Shown here: positions 22,635 through 31,186 of the stretch, one piece after another
How positions within the stretch are numbered: position 1 is the first letter of the stretch
Layout: every line of letters begins with the position of its first letter
Origin: JBAYHA01 sp964605975
GTDB taxonomy: Bacteria; Patescibacteriota; Patescibacteriia; UBA11705; JABHMO01
Direction of reading: 5' to 3'
Assembly (NCBI GenBank): GCA_964605975.1
Contig: CAZSER010000001.1
Coordinates: 1-46,330 of the forward strand
DNA length: 46,330 nt
Position numbers and translations under genes: made by a program
Notes under the pieces: generated by a model
What the model saw: the letters and a program-made list of their open reading frames with translations, nothing else
Told to the model about the DNA's origin: nothing
Databases searched by the model: none

Positions 22635-25067
22635 ATGATGAGGCAAAAAACAAAAAAAATAATGTTTTTAATTTCTTTATTTGCGGTAGTGATTTCATTT
22701 TTACCATTTAATGTTGTTTTGGCGGAAGAAGAATTACCTTCTGGAATAATTAAAGAAATGGAAATAAAAATTCCTTTTGGTGATTTGCCTACAAAGCTAG
22801 GTGGTGTCGAGGTTGTTCGTTGTGATTCTGGTGAAAGTTGTCCGGCGGGAGATAAGGCGTGTGAGGCGCGTCGTCAAAAAAGTTGTGTGACAATCCCTTG
22901 GTTGGCGATGTATATTTCGGCCGCTTATAGATATGCTGTCACTCTCGGGTCATTAATTGCAGTATTAACTTTGATGATGGGTGGTGTCTTTTATATTTCT
23001 GGCAAAGAAAGTTATATCTCCAAAGGAAAAGAGATGATGGTGGGAAGTGTTACGGGTTTGGTTTTTTTGATTGGTTCTTATTCTATTTTGCATTTTATCA
23101 ATCCTGATCTTTTGAAACTAAAGGCGATAAATATAGAGATTGTTAAACAACAAGAAAATATAGCAGTTTCTTTTTGTAGCGAAATCAAGGATATTTCTAA
23201 TTATACTTTTTATGATGAAAATAGCACAGTCGTTGATGTTAAAAAATTAACTTGCGGTAAAAAATACTCTTTTATTTCCAACGATCCCAAAATAGTTAAA
23301 TCGGGTGAATGTGTAGGTGATTTCTGTTTGGATGATTCAGCTTGGTGTATGCCTACTTGTGATACGCTTGTTAGTAGTGGTTATTGTTCTGGTTCCTTGG
23401 CCTCTTCTAATTATGCATGTCACAAAGAATTTGGATTGTGGGGAATTGTCACGGGAGATCCAGAGCGTTATTTAGATCATGCTTGGGTTTATAAAAAACC
23501 ACCGGGAAACCCAATTACTTCAACTAATTTTAGTCTACTTAGTATTGATCCAGGAAAAGATACTTACATTTATGCTTTTAGTAAAGAGAAATTAGCTGAA
23601 GAGATAGAAAAAGTGAGTACGCAGGATATTGTTCTTTTAATTGAGTTGAATGATTCAACTGCTCAGGCCGTTAGTGAAGCTTATAATACGCAAGGACTTT
23701 TTGATAAAGGTTTGAAATTTGTTGCGCAAACAATAGGACCAAGTTTGGATGATGAGTATCAAGTTTTGCCTGGTGCTGGTAAAAGAATAGGCCAAACGGG
23801 GATGTTTTATTCTGAAGGAAAATGGGCAAAGGCTTGTTCAGCGGGAATTTGTGCTATTGGGACTTTTAAAGGTCCAGAATCTTATCATTTTGCCACTACG
23901 GCGATCTCGGGGGCTGATTGTAAATGGCTTGATACTTATTATTTTTCTAAAACTAGTAAAGGTATTCGTTTGGATATAAATGTAAATAATTTTAGAGAAA
24001 ATACCAAGTTAGATTGTGATTATTTTGAAAAAAACACGAAAGTTGTTGGGACAAAAGAGATTGGCAAAGCATGTTCGGATCCTGATGAATGTATAAGTGG
24101 TGATTGTGAGTCCGTGGGTGGAATTAAACAATGTGAATGCAATGAAACTTCTGACTGTTATAACCCAAAAGAAAAAGAATTAAGAGCCGGTGCTGACGCT
24201 AATTTATTGTATTGTAAGAAAGAAATATCAACATGGAATATCTGTACGAAGGGGCTATCTTATGGTATGACATGTAATACTTCTGATAGTAAACCATGTA
24301 TTGGAGATATGATTTGTCAAAATCAGGGAGGTGGGGTAGCAACTTGTGCTTGTACAATGGATAACGATTGTGTTATTTCATTGGGAAATCCATACTTGCC
24401 ACAAGGTCAAATGAACTTGGCAAAATGTCAGAATGGAAAATGTTTACAAAAAGTAGAGCCTAGACCTGTTGACTGGATGGATACTTTTGGACCAAAGGGG
24501 AAAGTGGCGCATCCGGATAATAAGTGTAAGAATAATTCTGACTGTTTTTCTGATCTTTGTGTTAATGGGGTTTGTATGTGTGACAAGAATGACCAATGTC
24601 ATTATTCTAATACTTTTTGTAATAATCCTATCTCAGAAAATGGTTTTTGTGTAAAGAAAAAAGAAGTTGGAGAGGAATGTAATGTCTTAATGCTCAGTTC
24701 TTGTGTTAAAGGATCTTCTTGTAAGATGGTAAATTTTTACAAAAATGAGCCGGCCGTCCCGAGGTGTTCTTGTGATAGTGATGAGGCATGTCCTAATGGT
24801 GAAAGATGTATAAAGCATGATCAACCGACTTGTGGCTATAATTATTGTCACAAAAGCGATCAGCAAGTTCTTACTGTAGACAAAGATTTTGATTCTACAA
24901 AGAATCCAGCATATAAAGATAAACCTTATTGGGGTTTATGTAAAGAGTTTGATGATTGTAGTGATCCTACGATGGCTCAAAATCAGAAAACAAATAAATG
25001 TTATTTGGGTGATTTGGGATGTCGAATTTGCATGACCAAAGAAACTTATAATAATTTGAATAAGTAA
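22635..25067 (+). CDS. Cys-rich secreted protein with N-terminal VirB2/TrbC-like two-helix domain
   Basis: An 810-residue protein with about 54 cysteines. Signal peptide 1-30; two transmembrane helices at about 100-122 and 133-153 form a VirB2/TrbC-like pilin domain ending GSYSILHFI. A middle region (about 170-475) is of unknown type. Four copies of an 8-Cys repeat lie at about 480-740, each with C-x-C-x5-C at its centre. The same repeat and the same two-helix domain occur in the protein at 43838-45121, but in reverse order. It sits between porA and porB with 5-nt and 13-nt gaps. Function unknown; surface display and disulfide bonding are inferred. Confidence 0.8.
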   Translation: MMRQKTKKIMFLISLFAVVISFLPFNVVLAEEELPSGIIKEMEIKIPFGDLPTKLGGVEVVRCDSGESCPAGDKACEARRQKSCVTIPWLAMYISAAYRYAVTLGSLIAVLTLMMGGVFYISGKESYISKGKEMMVGSVTGLVFLIGSYSILHFINPDLLKLKAINIEIVKQQENIAVSFCSEIKDISNYTFYDENSTVVDVKKLTCGKKYSFISNDPKIVKSGECVGDFCLDDSAWCMPTCDTLVSSGYCSGSLASSNYACHKEFGLWGIVTGDPERYLDHAWVYKKPPGNPITSTNFSLLSIDPGKDTYIYAFSKEKLAEEIEKVSTQDIVLLIELNDSTAQAVSEAYNTQGLFDKGLKFVAQTIGPSLDDEYQVLPGAGKRIGQTGMFYSEGKWAKACSAGICAIGTFKGPESYHFATTAISGADCKWLDTYYFSKTSKGIRLDINVNNFRENTKLDCDYFEKNTKVVGTKEIGKACSDPDECISGDCESVGGIKQCECNETSDCYNPKEKELRAGADANLLYCKKEISTWNICTKGLSYGMTCNTSDSKPCIGDMICQNQGGGVATCACTMDNDCVISLGNPYLPQGQMNLAKCQNGKCLQKVEPRPVDWMDTFGPKGKVAHPDNKCKNNSDCFSDLCVNGVCMCDKNDQCHYSNTFCNNPISENGFCVKKKEVGEECNVLMLSSCVKGSSCKMVNFYKNEPAVPRCSCDSDEACPNGERCIKHDQPTCGYNYCHKSDQQVLTVDKDFDSTKNPAYKDKPYWGLCKEFDDCSDPTMAQNQKTNKCYLGDLGCRICMTKETYNNLNK

Positions 25068-25080
25068 AACCAACCCTTTT

Positions 25081-25971
25081 ATGCCTTATAAAATGCCTTT
25101 TCGTCATTTATTAAATCCCGGTCATACGGCCTGTGCTGGTTGTGGTGAGTTATTGGCGATGCGTCATGTTTTGGAAGCGTCCGGTTCACAAACCATTGTT
25201 GCTGGGGCTACCGGTTGTGGAGAAGTGACAACCACCAAATATCCAACTTCATCATTCAAGATTCCATGGATCCATGCTAACTTCGAAAACTCGGCTCCGG
25301 TTATTTCGGGAATTTTGGCCGGTTATCGTGCCAGAGGTCAAAAACCACCGAATTTAATTGCTTGGGGTGGTGATGGCGCAACTTTTGATATTGGCTTGGG
25401 AATGTTAAGTGGCGCATGGGAGCGTGGGGACGATTTTTTGTATGTCTGTTTTGATAATGAGGCTTATATGAACACTGGGGTTCAGTCTAGTGGGTCAACA
25501 CCTTATGGTACGAACACAACAACAACACCTCCGGGAAGAAAATCGACAGGAAATAATTTGGTCAAAAAAGATATGATCAAAATTGCCTTAGCACACAATT
25601 TGCCTTATGTTGCGACGGCAACCGTGGGAAATGTTTTGGATATTCAAAATAAGGTGCGCAAAGCGCTAACATTAAAAGGCCCGAAATATATTCAAATTTT
25701 GGTTACCTGTATTCCGGGGTGGTATACCGAAGCAAAAGATACAATTAAAATTGCCAAATTGGCTTCGCAAACCGGAATTTATCCGGTGGTTGAATATATG
25801 GATGGAAAGTTAACCGGTGTTGCCAAATGTCCAAATCCCCGACCCAAAGTTGAAGAATATCTGAGGTTGCAAGGGCGTTTTAAACATCTTTTTCAGAGTG
25901 AATCAGGAGCGGAGGAACTTGCTAAAATTCAGGATTTGGCTGATCAAAATGTTGAAAGGTATGGATTATAA
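25081..25971 (+). CDS. porB: Pyruvate:ferredoxin oxidoreductase beta subunit
   Basis: A 296-residue beta subunit that binds TPP and the proximal [4Fe-4S] cluster. Cluster ligands appear as CAGC (18-21), Cys46 (ATGCGE) and a late Cys (LVTCIPGW). The TPP motif is GGDGATFDIGLG followed by NEAYMNTG. With porG, porD and porA it completes the enzyme, although it is separated from porA by the 2.4-kb Cys-rich gene. A terminator follows. Confidence 0.94.
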   Translation: MPYKMPFRHLLNPGHTACAGCGELLAMRHVLEASGSQTIVAGATGCGEVTTTKYPTSSFKIPWIHANFENSAPVISGILAGYRARGQKPPNLIAWGGDGATFDIGLGMLSGAWERGDDFLYVCFDNEAYMNTGVQSSGSTPYGTNTTTTPPGRKSTGNNLVKKDMIKIALAHNLPYVATATVGNVLDIQNKVRKALTLKGPKYIQILVTCIPGWYTEAKDTIKIAKLASQTGIYPVVEYMDGKLTGVAKCPNPRPKVEEYLRLQGRFKHLFQSESGAEELAKIQDLADQNVERYGL

Positions 25972-25982
25972 ATTTAAATAGT

Positions 25983-26011
25983 AAAAAGAGGTTATCAAGA
26001 ACCTCTTTTTT
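25983..26011 (+). terminator. Terminator of por operon
   Basis: A perfect 11-bp stem AAAAAGAGGTT/AACCTCTTTTT with loop ATCAAG and T run. Confidence 0.9.
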
Positions 26012-26012
26012 A

Positions 26013-26041
26013 TTGACATTTATTTTATAATAATCTAAACT
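26013..26041 (+). promoter_or_regulatory. Promoter of M48 protease gene
   Basis: TTGACA (26013-26018), 17-nt spacer, TAAACT (26036-26041). A TATAAT also lies inside the spacer, too close to this -35. Start near 26048. Confidence 0.7.
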
Positions 26042-26081
26042 AGCAATTCTTGTTCGTTAAAATCTAATTCGGAGGTTTATA

Positions 26082-27059
26082 ATGGAAAATCGTAGCTCTT
26101 TTTGGGTTTCGCCGTTTTGGCAAATTTTCAGTTTCTTTTTTATTTTAATTTGTGGTTCTGCACTTTTTTTCCCTGTTGTTGTTGTTGATTTGATTACTGG
26201 GTTTTTTAGTGCCTCGTTGGTGTCTAATTTATCGATATTGTTTATTGTTGGTTTTTTTTTCAACTTTCTTTATAGTGAGTCAGTTTATTACAGAAAAATC
26301 AATCTTTTGAACGGGGTAATCTTCGGTATTATTTTTGTCTCCGTTCCCAGCATTATTGCTTTTTTGTTTGAGAATGACCTTTTTTGGATAGTTCCAGTCG
26401 TTCTGATTGCTTTGGGACTTTTTAATTTAATTCTTGTTTGTTTTTTATTAAAGCGATTTAGGGGGAGAACGCCAGATGACTACGACAGAGTTAATGATGT
26501 GATTAAAAAGGTTAGAGAAATATCAGGACTTAATTTAGAAGTTTTCTATTCTGAAATATTTGCCTACAATTCTAATAACGATTCAGTCCTTATTTCTGAT
26601 ACATGGGACTCATTCATTACCGACAAAGAACTAGAAGCTCTTCTTTTGCATGAGTTTGCTCATGCTCATAGGCGTTTTTATATCTGGGGGAGTTTTTTGT
26701 TTGAGAAGGTTTCTTATTTTATCGTTTTATTTATAGCCTTGTGGTTGGTTAATGGTTTTTTGGATAGTGGTAGATTTGAGTTGTGGTGGATGTTTTTTAT
26801 CTTTGTTAGAAGCTCATTAAATTTTTTAATAATACTGATAACCTCTTTTGTTAAAAGAATAGAGGAGTATCGTGCTGATCACTATGCTTTTCAGAAAATG
26901 GGAACAAATAAAGAAATAATAAGTTCACTTGAAAAGTTAGAAAATTCTTATTTTCAAACAGAAAAAAAGAGTCGCTGGTTTGGGAGATTTGATCTTTTTT
27001 CAGATCATCCCAAATTAGAAAAAAGAATTAGACGCCTGCGAACCTATACAATCGGATAG
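26082..27059 (+). CDS. M48 family membrane metalloprotease, HtpX-like
   Basis: A 325-residue integral membrane zinc protease. Four hydrophobic helices lie in the first ~125 residues and two more after the active site (about 205-255). The zinc motif HEFAH is at 190-194 and the third ligand is in EEYRADHYA near 261-269. Such proteases degrade misfolded membrane proteins. The start has GGAGG 6 nt upstream, unlike the neighbouring housekeeping genes. It is a single-gene unit with its own promoter and terminator. The sequence is diverged from classical HtpX, so the exact subfamily is uncertain. Confidence 0.85.
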   Translation: MENRSSFWVSPFWQIFSFFFILICGSALFFPVVVVDLITGFFSASLVSNLSILFIVGFFFNFLYSESVYYRKINLLNGVIFGIIFVSVPSIIAFLFENDLFWIVPVVLIALGLFNLILVCFLLKRFRGRTPDDYDRVNDVIKKVREISGLNLEVFYSEIFAYNSNNDSVLISDTWDSFITDKELEALLLHEFAHAHRRFYIWGSFLFEKVSYFIVLFIALWLVNGFLDSGRFELWWMFFIFVRSSLNFLIILITSFVKRIEEYRADHYAFQKMGTNKEIISSLEKLENSYFQTEKKSRWFGRFDLFSDHPKLEKRIRRLRTYTIG

Positions 27060-27065
27060 AGTTCT

Positions 27066-27093
27066 AAAAACTGGTTAATAACCAGTTTTTTTT
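27066..27093 (+). terminator. Terminator of M48 protease gene
   Basis: An 11-bp stem AAAAACTGGTT/AACCAGTTTTT with a 3-nt loop and a run of eight T. Confidence 0.88.
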
Positions 27094-27098
27094 CGCTC

Positions 27099-27127
27099 TT
27101 TACAGTCCATTTTTTTTTTGCTATGAT
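27099..27127 (+). promoter_or_regulatory. Promoter of uvrA
   Basis: TTTACA (27099-27104), 17-nt spacer, TATGAT (27122-27127). The predicted start near 27134 is downstream of the ATG at 27123 and therefore supports the later uvrA start at 27195. Confidence 0.7.
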
Positions 27128-27194
27128 TTCAGGCAAAGTGGCTTCACAAAATCTGTCGGAAAAAATAAAAAATGAAGTCGATAAAGTGAAAAGT

Positions 27195-30065
27195 ATGGAA
27201 AACAAAATTTCGATCAAAGGTGCCAAGGTTAACAATTTAAAAAATATTGATATCGATATTCCACGCAATAAATTGGTGGTTATTACTGGATTGTCGGGAT
27301 CAGGGAAGTCTAGTTTGGCTTTTGATACGATCTATGCCGAAGGTCAGCGCCGATATGTGGAAAGTTTGTCATCGTATGCTCGGCAATTTTTGGAAGTAAA
27401 AGATAAACCGGATGTGGATCAAATTACCGGTCTTTCTCCTGCTATTGCTATTGATCAGCGGTATAGTGCGCAAAATCCTCGTTCTACCGTAGGAACAATT
27501 ACTGAAATTTATGACATGTTAAGGTTGATGTTTAGTCGAATTGGTCATCCGCATTGTCCTAAATGTGGTCAACCAGTTGGCAGACAAACGGTGGAGGAAA
27601 TTACCGAGAAAATTTGGGCTTTTGGCAAGAAAGTTAATGTGACTATTTTGGCTCCAATTGTTCGAGACCAAAAAGGAACGCACAAAAAAGTTCTGGATGA
27701 AATTCGCAAAGCCAACTATTTTCAAGTTCGGTTGGATGGTCATCTCTATGGTATCGAAGAAGCAGAAAAAATAAATTTAAATCGAGAGCAGAAACATACA
27801 ATTGAAATTGTTGTTGATCGAGTTTTGTTAGATGGTGATCGTGAAACAAAAACACAGTTAGCAGAGTCAGTCAAGGTGGCCATTGATTTGGGAAATGGTT
27901 TAGTAATTGTTCTTCGCTCTGATGAAAATAAGGATACCGTTTTTAGTCAATATTACACTTGTCCAAAATGCCAGATTGATTTACCGGAAATTGAGTTAAG
28001 AAGTTTTTCTTTTAACTCTCCTTTTGGGGCTTGTCCTGCTTGTACAGGGCTTGGTGTTCGACAAGAAGTTGATCCGCAGTTAGTAATTAGCAATCCTCGT
28101 TTAACTTTGGCGCAAGGAGCAATTAAACCTTGGACCAAAATTTTTTCCAATCAACCAATGATTTGGCAGTTATTGACGGCAGTTGCTCAGAAAAATAGTT
28201 TTTCTCTGGATGTCCCCGTAGAAAAATTAAGTAAAAAAGCTCGGGAAATAGTGCTGATGGGAACTGGAGAAAAAGAGTATTTAATTGCTGGGAAGAAGAT
28301 GGTCTTTGAGGGTGTTTTGCCGGGATTAGAAAAAAAATATCGAGAAACGGATAGTGAATATATTCGCAAAGAGATTGAAAAATACATGCGTCAGCATCAA
28401 TGTAATGTTTGTGGTGGTAAAAGATTAAAAAAAGAAAGTTTGGCGGTGACGGTTGGTGGCTTGTCAATTGTTGATTATACCGAAAAGTCTTTGAATGATC
28501 TTTTAAAAATGGTTTCCGAGTTGTTGTTAAGTGGTAATTACGAAACGAAAAAAAATTTACCCCAAAAAGATTTTCAATTTATTAAAGAGGCTTTGAGTAA
28601 AAATGAAATAAAAGTTGCGGGAGCAATTATTAAAGAAGTTGAAAGAAGAGTTGGGTTTTTGCGTAATGTTGGTTTGCAATATTTAACTTTGGATAGGGGC
28701 GCCAATAGTTTATCGGGTGGAGAGGCACAAAGAATTCGTTTGGCTACACAGTTAGGTAGTTCTTTATCAGAAGTTATTTATGTTTTGGATGAGCCTTCAA
28801 TTGGTTTACATCCGGCCGATAATACAAAATTGATAGAAACTTTAAAAGATTTAAGAGATAAAGGGAATTCTGTTATTGTTGTGGAACATGATCCAGATAT
28901 GATGAATTCTGCCGATTATATTATTGATATTGGGCCAGGTGCTGGAATTTATGGTGGAGAAATTGTTGCCAAAGGAACATTAGAACAAATCAAAAAAACA
29001 AAATCCTTAACCGGTAAATATCTGTCTGGTCAAATAACTATCGAAAGGAACTGTTCTTTGCGTAAAGGGAATGGTAAGTTTATTGAAATCAAGGGAGCCA
29101 AAGCGTTTAATTTGAAAAATATCAATGTCAAAATTCCTTTGGGTAAATTAATTTCAATTACCGGTGTCTCTGGTTCCGGAAAATCAACTTTAATGACTGA
29201 TATTTTGGCCAAAGCTTTGGCAAGACATTTTTATCGGGCCAAAGATTTACCAGCGGAACATAAAGAAATTGTTGGTTTGGAAAATATTGATAAAGTAATT
29301 ACTATTGATCAATCGCCAATCGGAAGAACTCCCAGATCTAATCCAGCTACTTATACCGGAGTTTTTACTTATATTAGAGATCTTTTTACGGAAGTTCCGG
29401 AGGCAAAAATAAAAGGATATAATGCCGGACAGTTTAGTTTTAATGTTAAAGGCGGAAGATGTGAATCTTGTGGTGGAGATGGGATGATAAAAATTGAGAT
29501 GCAATTTTTGCCGGATGTTTATGTGGAATGTTCGGAGTGTAAGGGGCGTCGTTATAATAAAAAAACTTTGGAAATTCATTATCGTGGCAAAAACATTTCT
29601 GATGTTTTGGATATGACTGTTACTGAAGCAAAAGCTTTTTTTGGGGATACTCCAATAATCAAAGAAAAGTTAAATTTATTAGAAGAGGTTGGATTGGGAT
29701 ATTTAACTTTGGGACAGTCCGCAACAACTTTATCCGGAGGTGAAGCGCAAAGAATTAAATTGGCAACAGAATTAAGTCGTTATGCAACGGGTAAAACTTT
29801 GTATATTTTGGACGAGCCAACAACCGGATTACATTTTGAGGATATCAAAAGACTATTATTTATTTTGAATCGTTTAGTTGACAAAGGGAATACCGTTTTA
29901 ATTATTGAACACAACTTGGATGTAATAAAAAATTGTGATTGGTTGATTGATTTAGGTCCAGAAGGTGGTTCGTCTGGAGGACAATTAGTTGCACAGGGGA
30001 CTCCCGATGATGTTGCTAGCTGTACAGAATCTTTAACAGGGCAATATTTGAAAAAAGTTATTTAA
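27195..30065 (+). CDS. uvrA: UvrABC excinuclease subunit A
   Basis: A 956-residue damage-recognition ATPase of nucleotide excision repair. Two ABC ATPase halves: Walker A GLSGSGKSS and signature LSGGEAQRIRLATQLG in the first, GVSGSGKST and LSGGEAQRIKLATEL in the second. Zinc-binding Cys pairs occur at CPKCGQ, CPKC/CPAC, CNVC and CESC/CSEC. The start is taken at 27195 (MENKISIKGAKVNNLKN) because that begins the conserved domain and the promoter excludes the upstream ATG. Length is normal. No uvrB or uvrC is nearby. Confidence 0.96.
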   Translation: MENKISIKGAKVNNLKNIDIDIPRNKLVVITGLSGSGKSSLAFDTIYAEGQRRYVESLSSYARQFLEVKDKPDVDQITGLSPAIAIDQRYSAQNPRSTVGTITEIYDMLRLMFSRIGHPHCPKCGQPVGRQTVEEITEKIWAFGKKVNVTILAPIVRDQKGTHKKVLDEIRKANYFQVRLDGHLYGIEEAEKINLNREQKHTIEIVVDRVLLDGDRETKTQLAESVKVAIDLGNGLVIVLRSDENKDTVFSQYYTCPKCQIDLPEIELRSFSFNSPFGACPACTGLGVRQEVDPQLVISNPRLTLAQGAIKPWTKIFSNQPMIWQLLTAVAQKNSFSLDVPVEKLSKKAREIVLMGTGEKEYLIAGKKMVFEGVLPGLEKKYRETDSEYIRKEIEKYMRQHQCNVCGGKRLKKESLAVTVGGLSIVDYTEKSLNDLLKMVSELLLSGNYETKKNLPQKDFQFIKEALSKNEIKVAGAIIKEVERRVGFLRNVGLQYLTLDRGANSLSGGEAQRIRLATQLGSSLSEVIYVLDEPSIGLHPADNTKLIETLKDLRDKGNSVIVVEHDPDMMNSADYIIDIGPGAGIYGGEIVAKGTLEQIKKTKSLTGKYLSGQITIERNCSLRKGNGKFIEIKGAKAFNLKNINVKIPLGKLISITGVSGSGKSTLMTDILAKALARHFYRAKDLPAEHKEIVGLENIDKVITIDQSPIGRTPRSNPATYTGVFTYIRDLFTEVPEAKIKGYNAGQFSFNVKGGRCESCGGDGMIKIEMQFLPDVYVECSECKGRRYNKKTLEIHYRGKNISDVLDMTVTEAKAFFGDTPIIKEKLNLLEEVGLGYLTLGQSATTLSGGEAQRIKLATELSRYATGKTLYILDEPTTGLHFEDIKRLLFILNRLVDKGNTVLIIEHNLDVIKNCDWLIDLGPEGGSSGGQLVAQGTPDDVASCTESLTGQYLKKVI

Positions 30066-30116
30066 AGTATAAATTTTCAGAAAAAAATAAAAGTAGTATA
30101 TTTATATTTTCTAAAA

Positions 30117-30144
30117 ACAAAAAACGCCGAAAGGCGTTTTTTGT
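30117..30144. terminator. Bidirectional terminator between uvrA and rplS
   Basis: A perfect 12-bp stem ACAAAAAACGCC/GGCGTTTTTTGT with a GAAA loop, serving both convergent genes. Nearly identical to the hairpin at 1061-1088. Confidence 0.92.
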
Positions 30145-30152
30145 TTTGAAAA

Positions 30153-30500
30153 CTATTTGATTTCCTTCACTTTTTTATGAGATTTTCGCAAAAAAGTTGG
30201 TTTAGCTTGATGAATTTTTAGTTTTTTGACCAGTTCAATTTTTTTTAAGGTCGGCGCATTTAAAGGAATAATTCTTTCTACTCCAATTCCACCGGAAACC
30301 TTACGAACGGTAATAGTTGAATTGATGCCTTGGCCATGTTTTCTGGCTATCACTACACCTTCAAAAATCTGAATACGCTTTTTTTCTTCTCCCTTGGTAT
30401 TAATTTCAGAAACTTCTAGATGAGCCTTGATGACAGTTCCTGGTTGAACTTCGGGAAAATTACGGTCTAAAACTTCGGGGTTCTTTTTTTCTTCGGACAT
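30153..30500 (-). CDS. rplS: Ribosomal protein L19
   Basis: A 115-residue L19 of the large ribosomal subunit, at the interface with the small subunit. Conserved text includes FPEVQPGTVIKAHLEV, RIQIFEGVVIARKHG and GIGVERIIPLNAP. Length is typical. It lies 119 nt downstream of gmk on the same strand. The leader contains possible hairpins but no motif that I can assign to a known L19 regulator. No Shine-Dalgarno is seen. Confidence 0.96.
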   Translation of the reverse strand: MSEEKKNPEVLDRNFPEVQPGTVIKAHLEVSEINTKGEEKKRIQIFEGVVIARKHGQGINSTITVRKVSGGIGVERIIPLNAPTLKKIELVKKLKIHQAKPTFLRKSHKKVKEIK

Positions 30501-30619
30501 ATTGTTTAAAATCTATAATTTGCTAAATTTGGGCAACTTGAAAGATTTTTTCCGATTGCTCAATTTATTCAAACTCAAGTTATTTTTTGTCTGGATTAAG
30601 TATATACAATTATCTAAAA

Positions 30620-31186
30620 TTAGTCAAGACCAGCCCTGTTTTTGATAAATTCAGCAATTTCTTCTCCAGCTTCAAGCAGTTTGTTTTCAGCATTTATAAC
30701 CACTAGGTCGAAATCTTTTTGCAGTGCTAATTCTTCGGTCACAAATTGCCATCTTTTTTGAAAATCATCTTCATTAGTGCGTCTTTGGCGGATTCTATTA
30801 GCTAAATTTTCTAAGTTATCAGGGGCAATAAAAACAGTCTGAACGTCGGGGAAGGCTTTTTTTATTTTTAGAGAAACTTGAGGGTCAAGGAGTAGCAAAA
30901 CAACTTTTCCTGAATCAACTATTTTTTGTAGATCTTTTTTGCTATTACCATAAAAATTTCCGTAATGTTCATCATATTCAAAAAATTCACCGGCAGAAAT
31001 TTTTTGAATGAAAGTTTCTTTGGAAACAAAGTGATAATCTGTGCCTGTTGTTTCGTTGGGGCGGGGTGGGCGGGTAGTATAAGTGACTAGTCTTTGCAGT
31101 TGAGGGAGGGTTTTAATTAAATAGTTCGCAAGTGAAGTTTTACCAACACCAGAAGGGCCGGATAAAATGAATAGTTTATTCAACAT
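30620..31186 (-). CDS. gmk: Guanylate kinase
   Basis: A 188-residue enzyme converting GMP and ATP to GDP and ADP. The P-loop GPSGVGKTS is at about 10-18, followed by the GMP-binding stretch TYTTRPPRPNETTGTDYHFV and the lid residues around RIRQRRTNEDDF. It overlaps the upstream pseudouridine synthase gene by 11 nt, which indicates coupled translation. Confidence 0.95.
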   Translation of the reverse strand: MLNKLFILSGPSGVGKTSLANYLIKTLPQLQRLVTYTTRPPRPNETTGTDYHFVSKETFIQKISAGEFFEYDEHYGNFYGNSKKDLQKIVDSGKVVLLLLDPQVSLKIKKAFPDVQTVFIAPDNLENLANRIRQRRTNEDDFQKRWQFVTEELALQKDFDLVVINAENKLLEAGEEIAEFIKNRAGLD

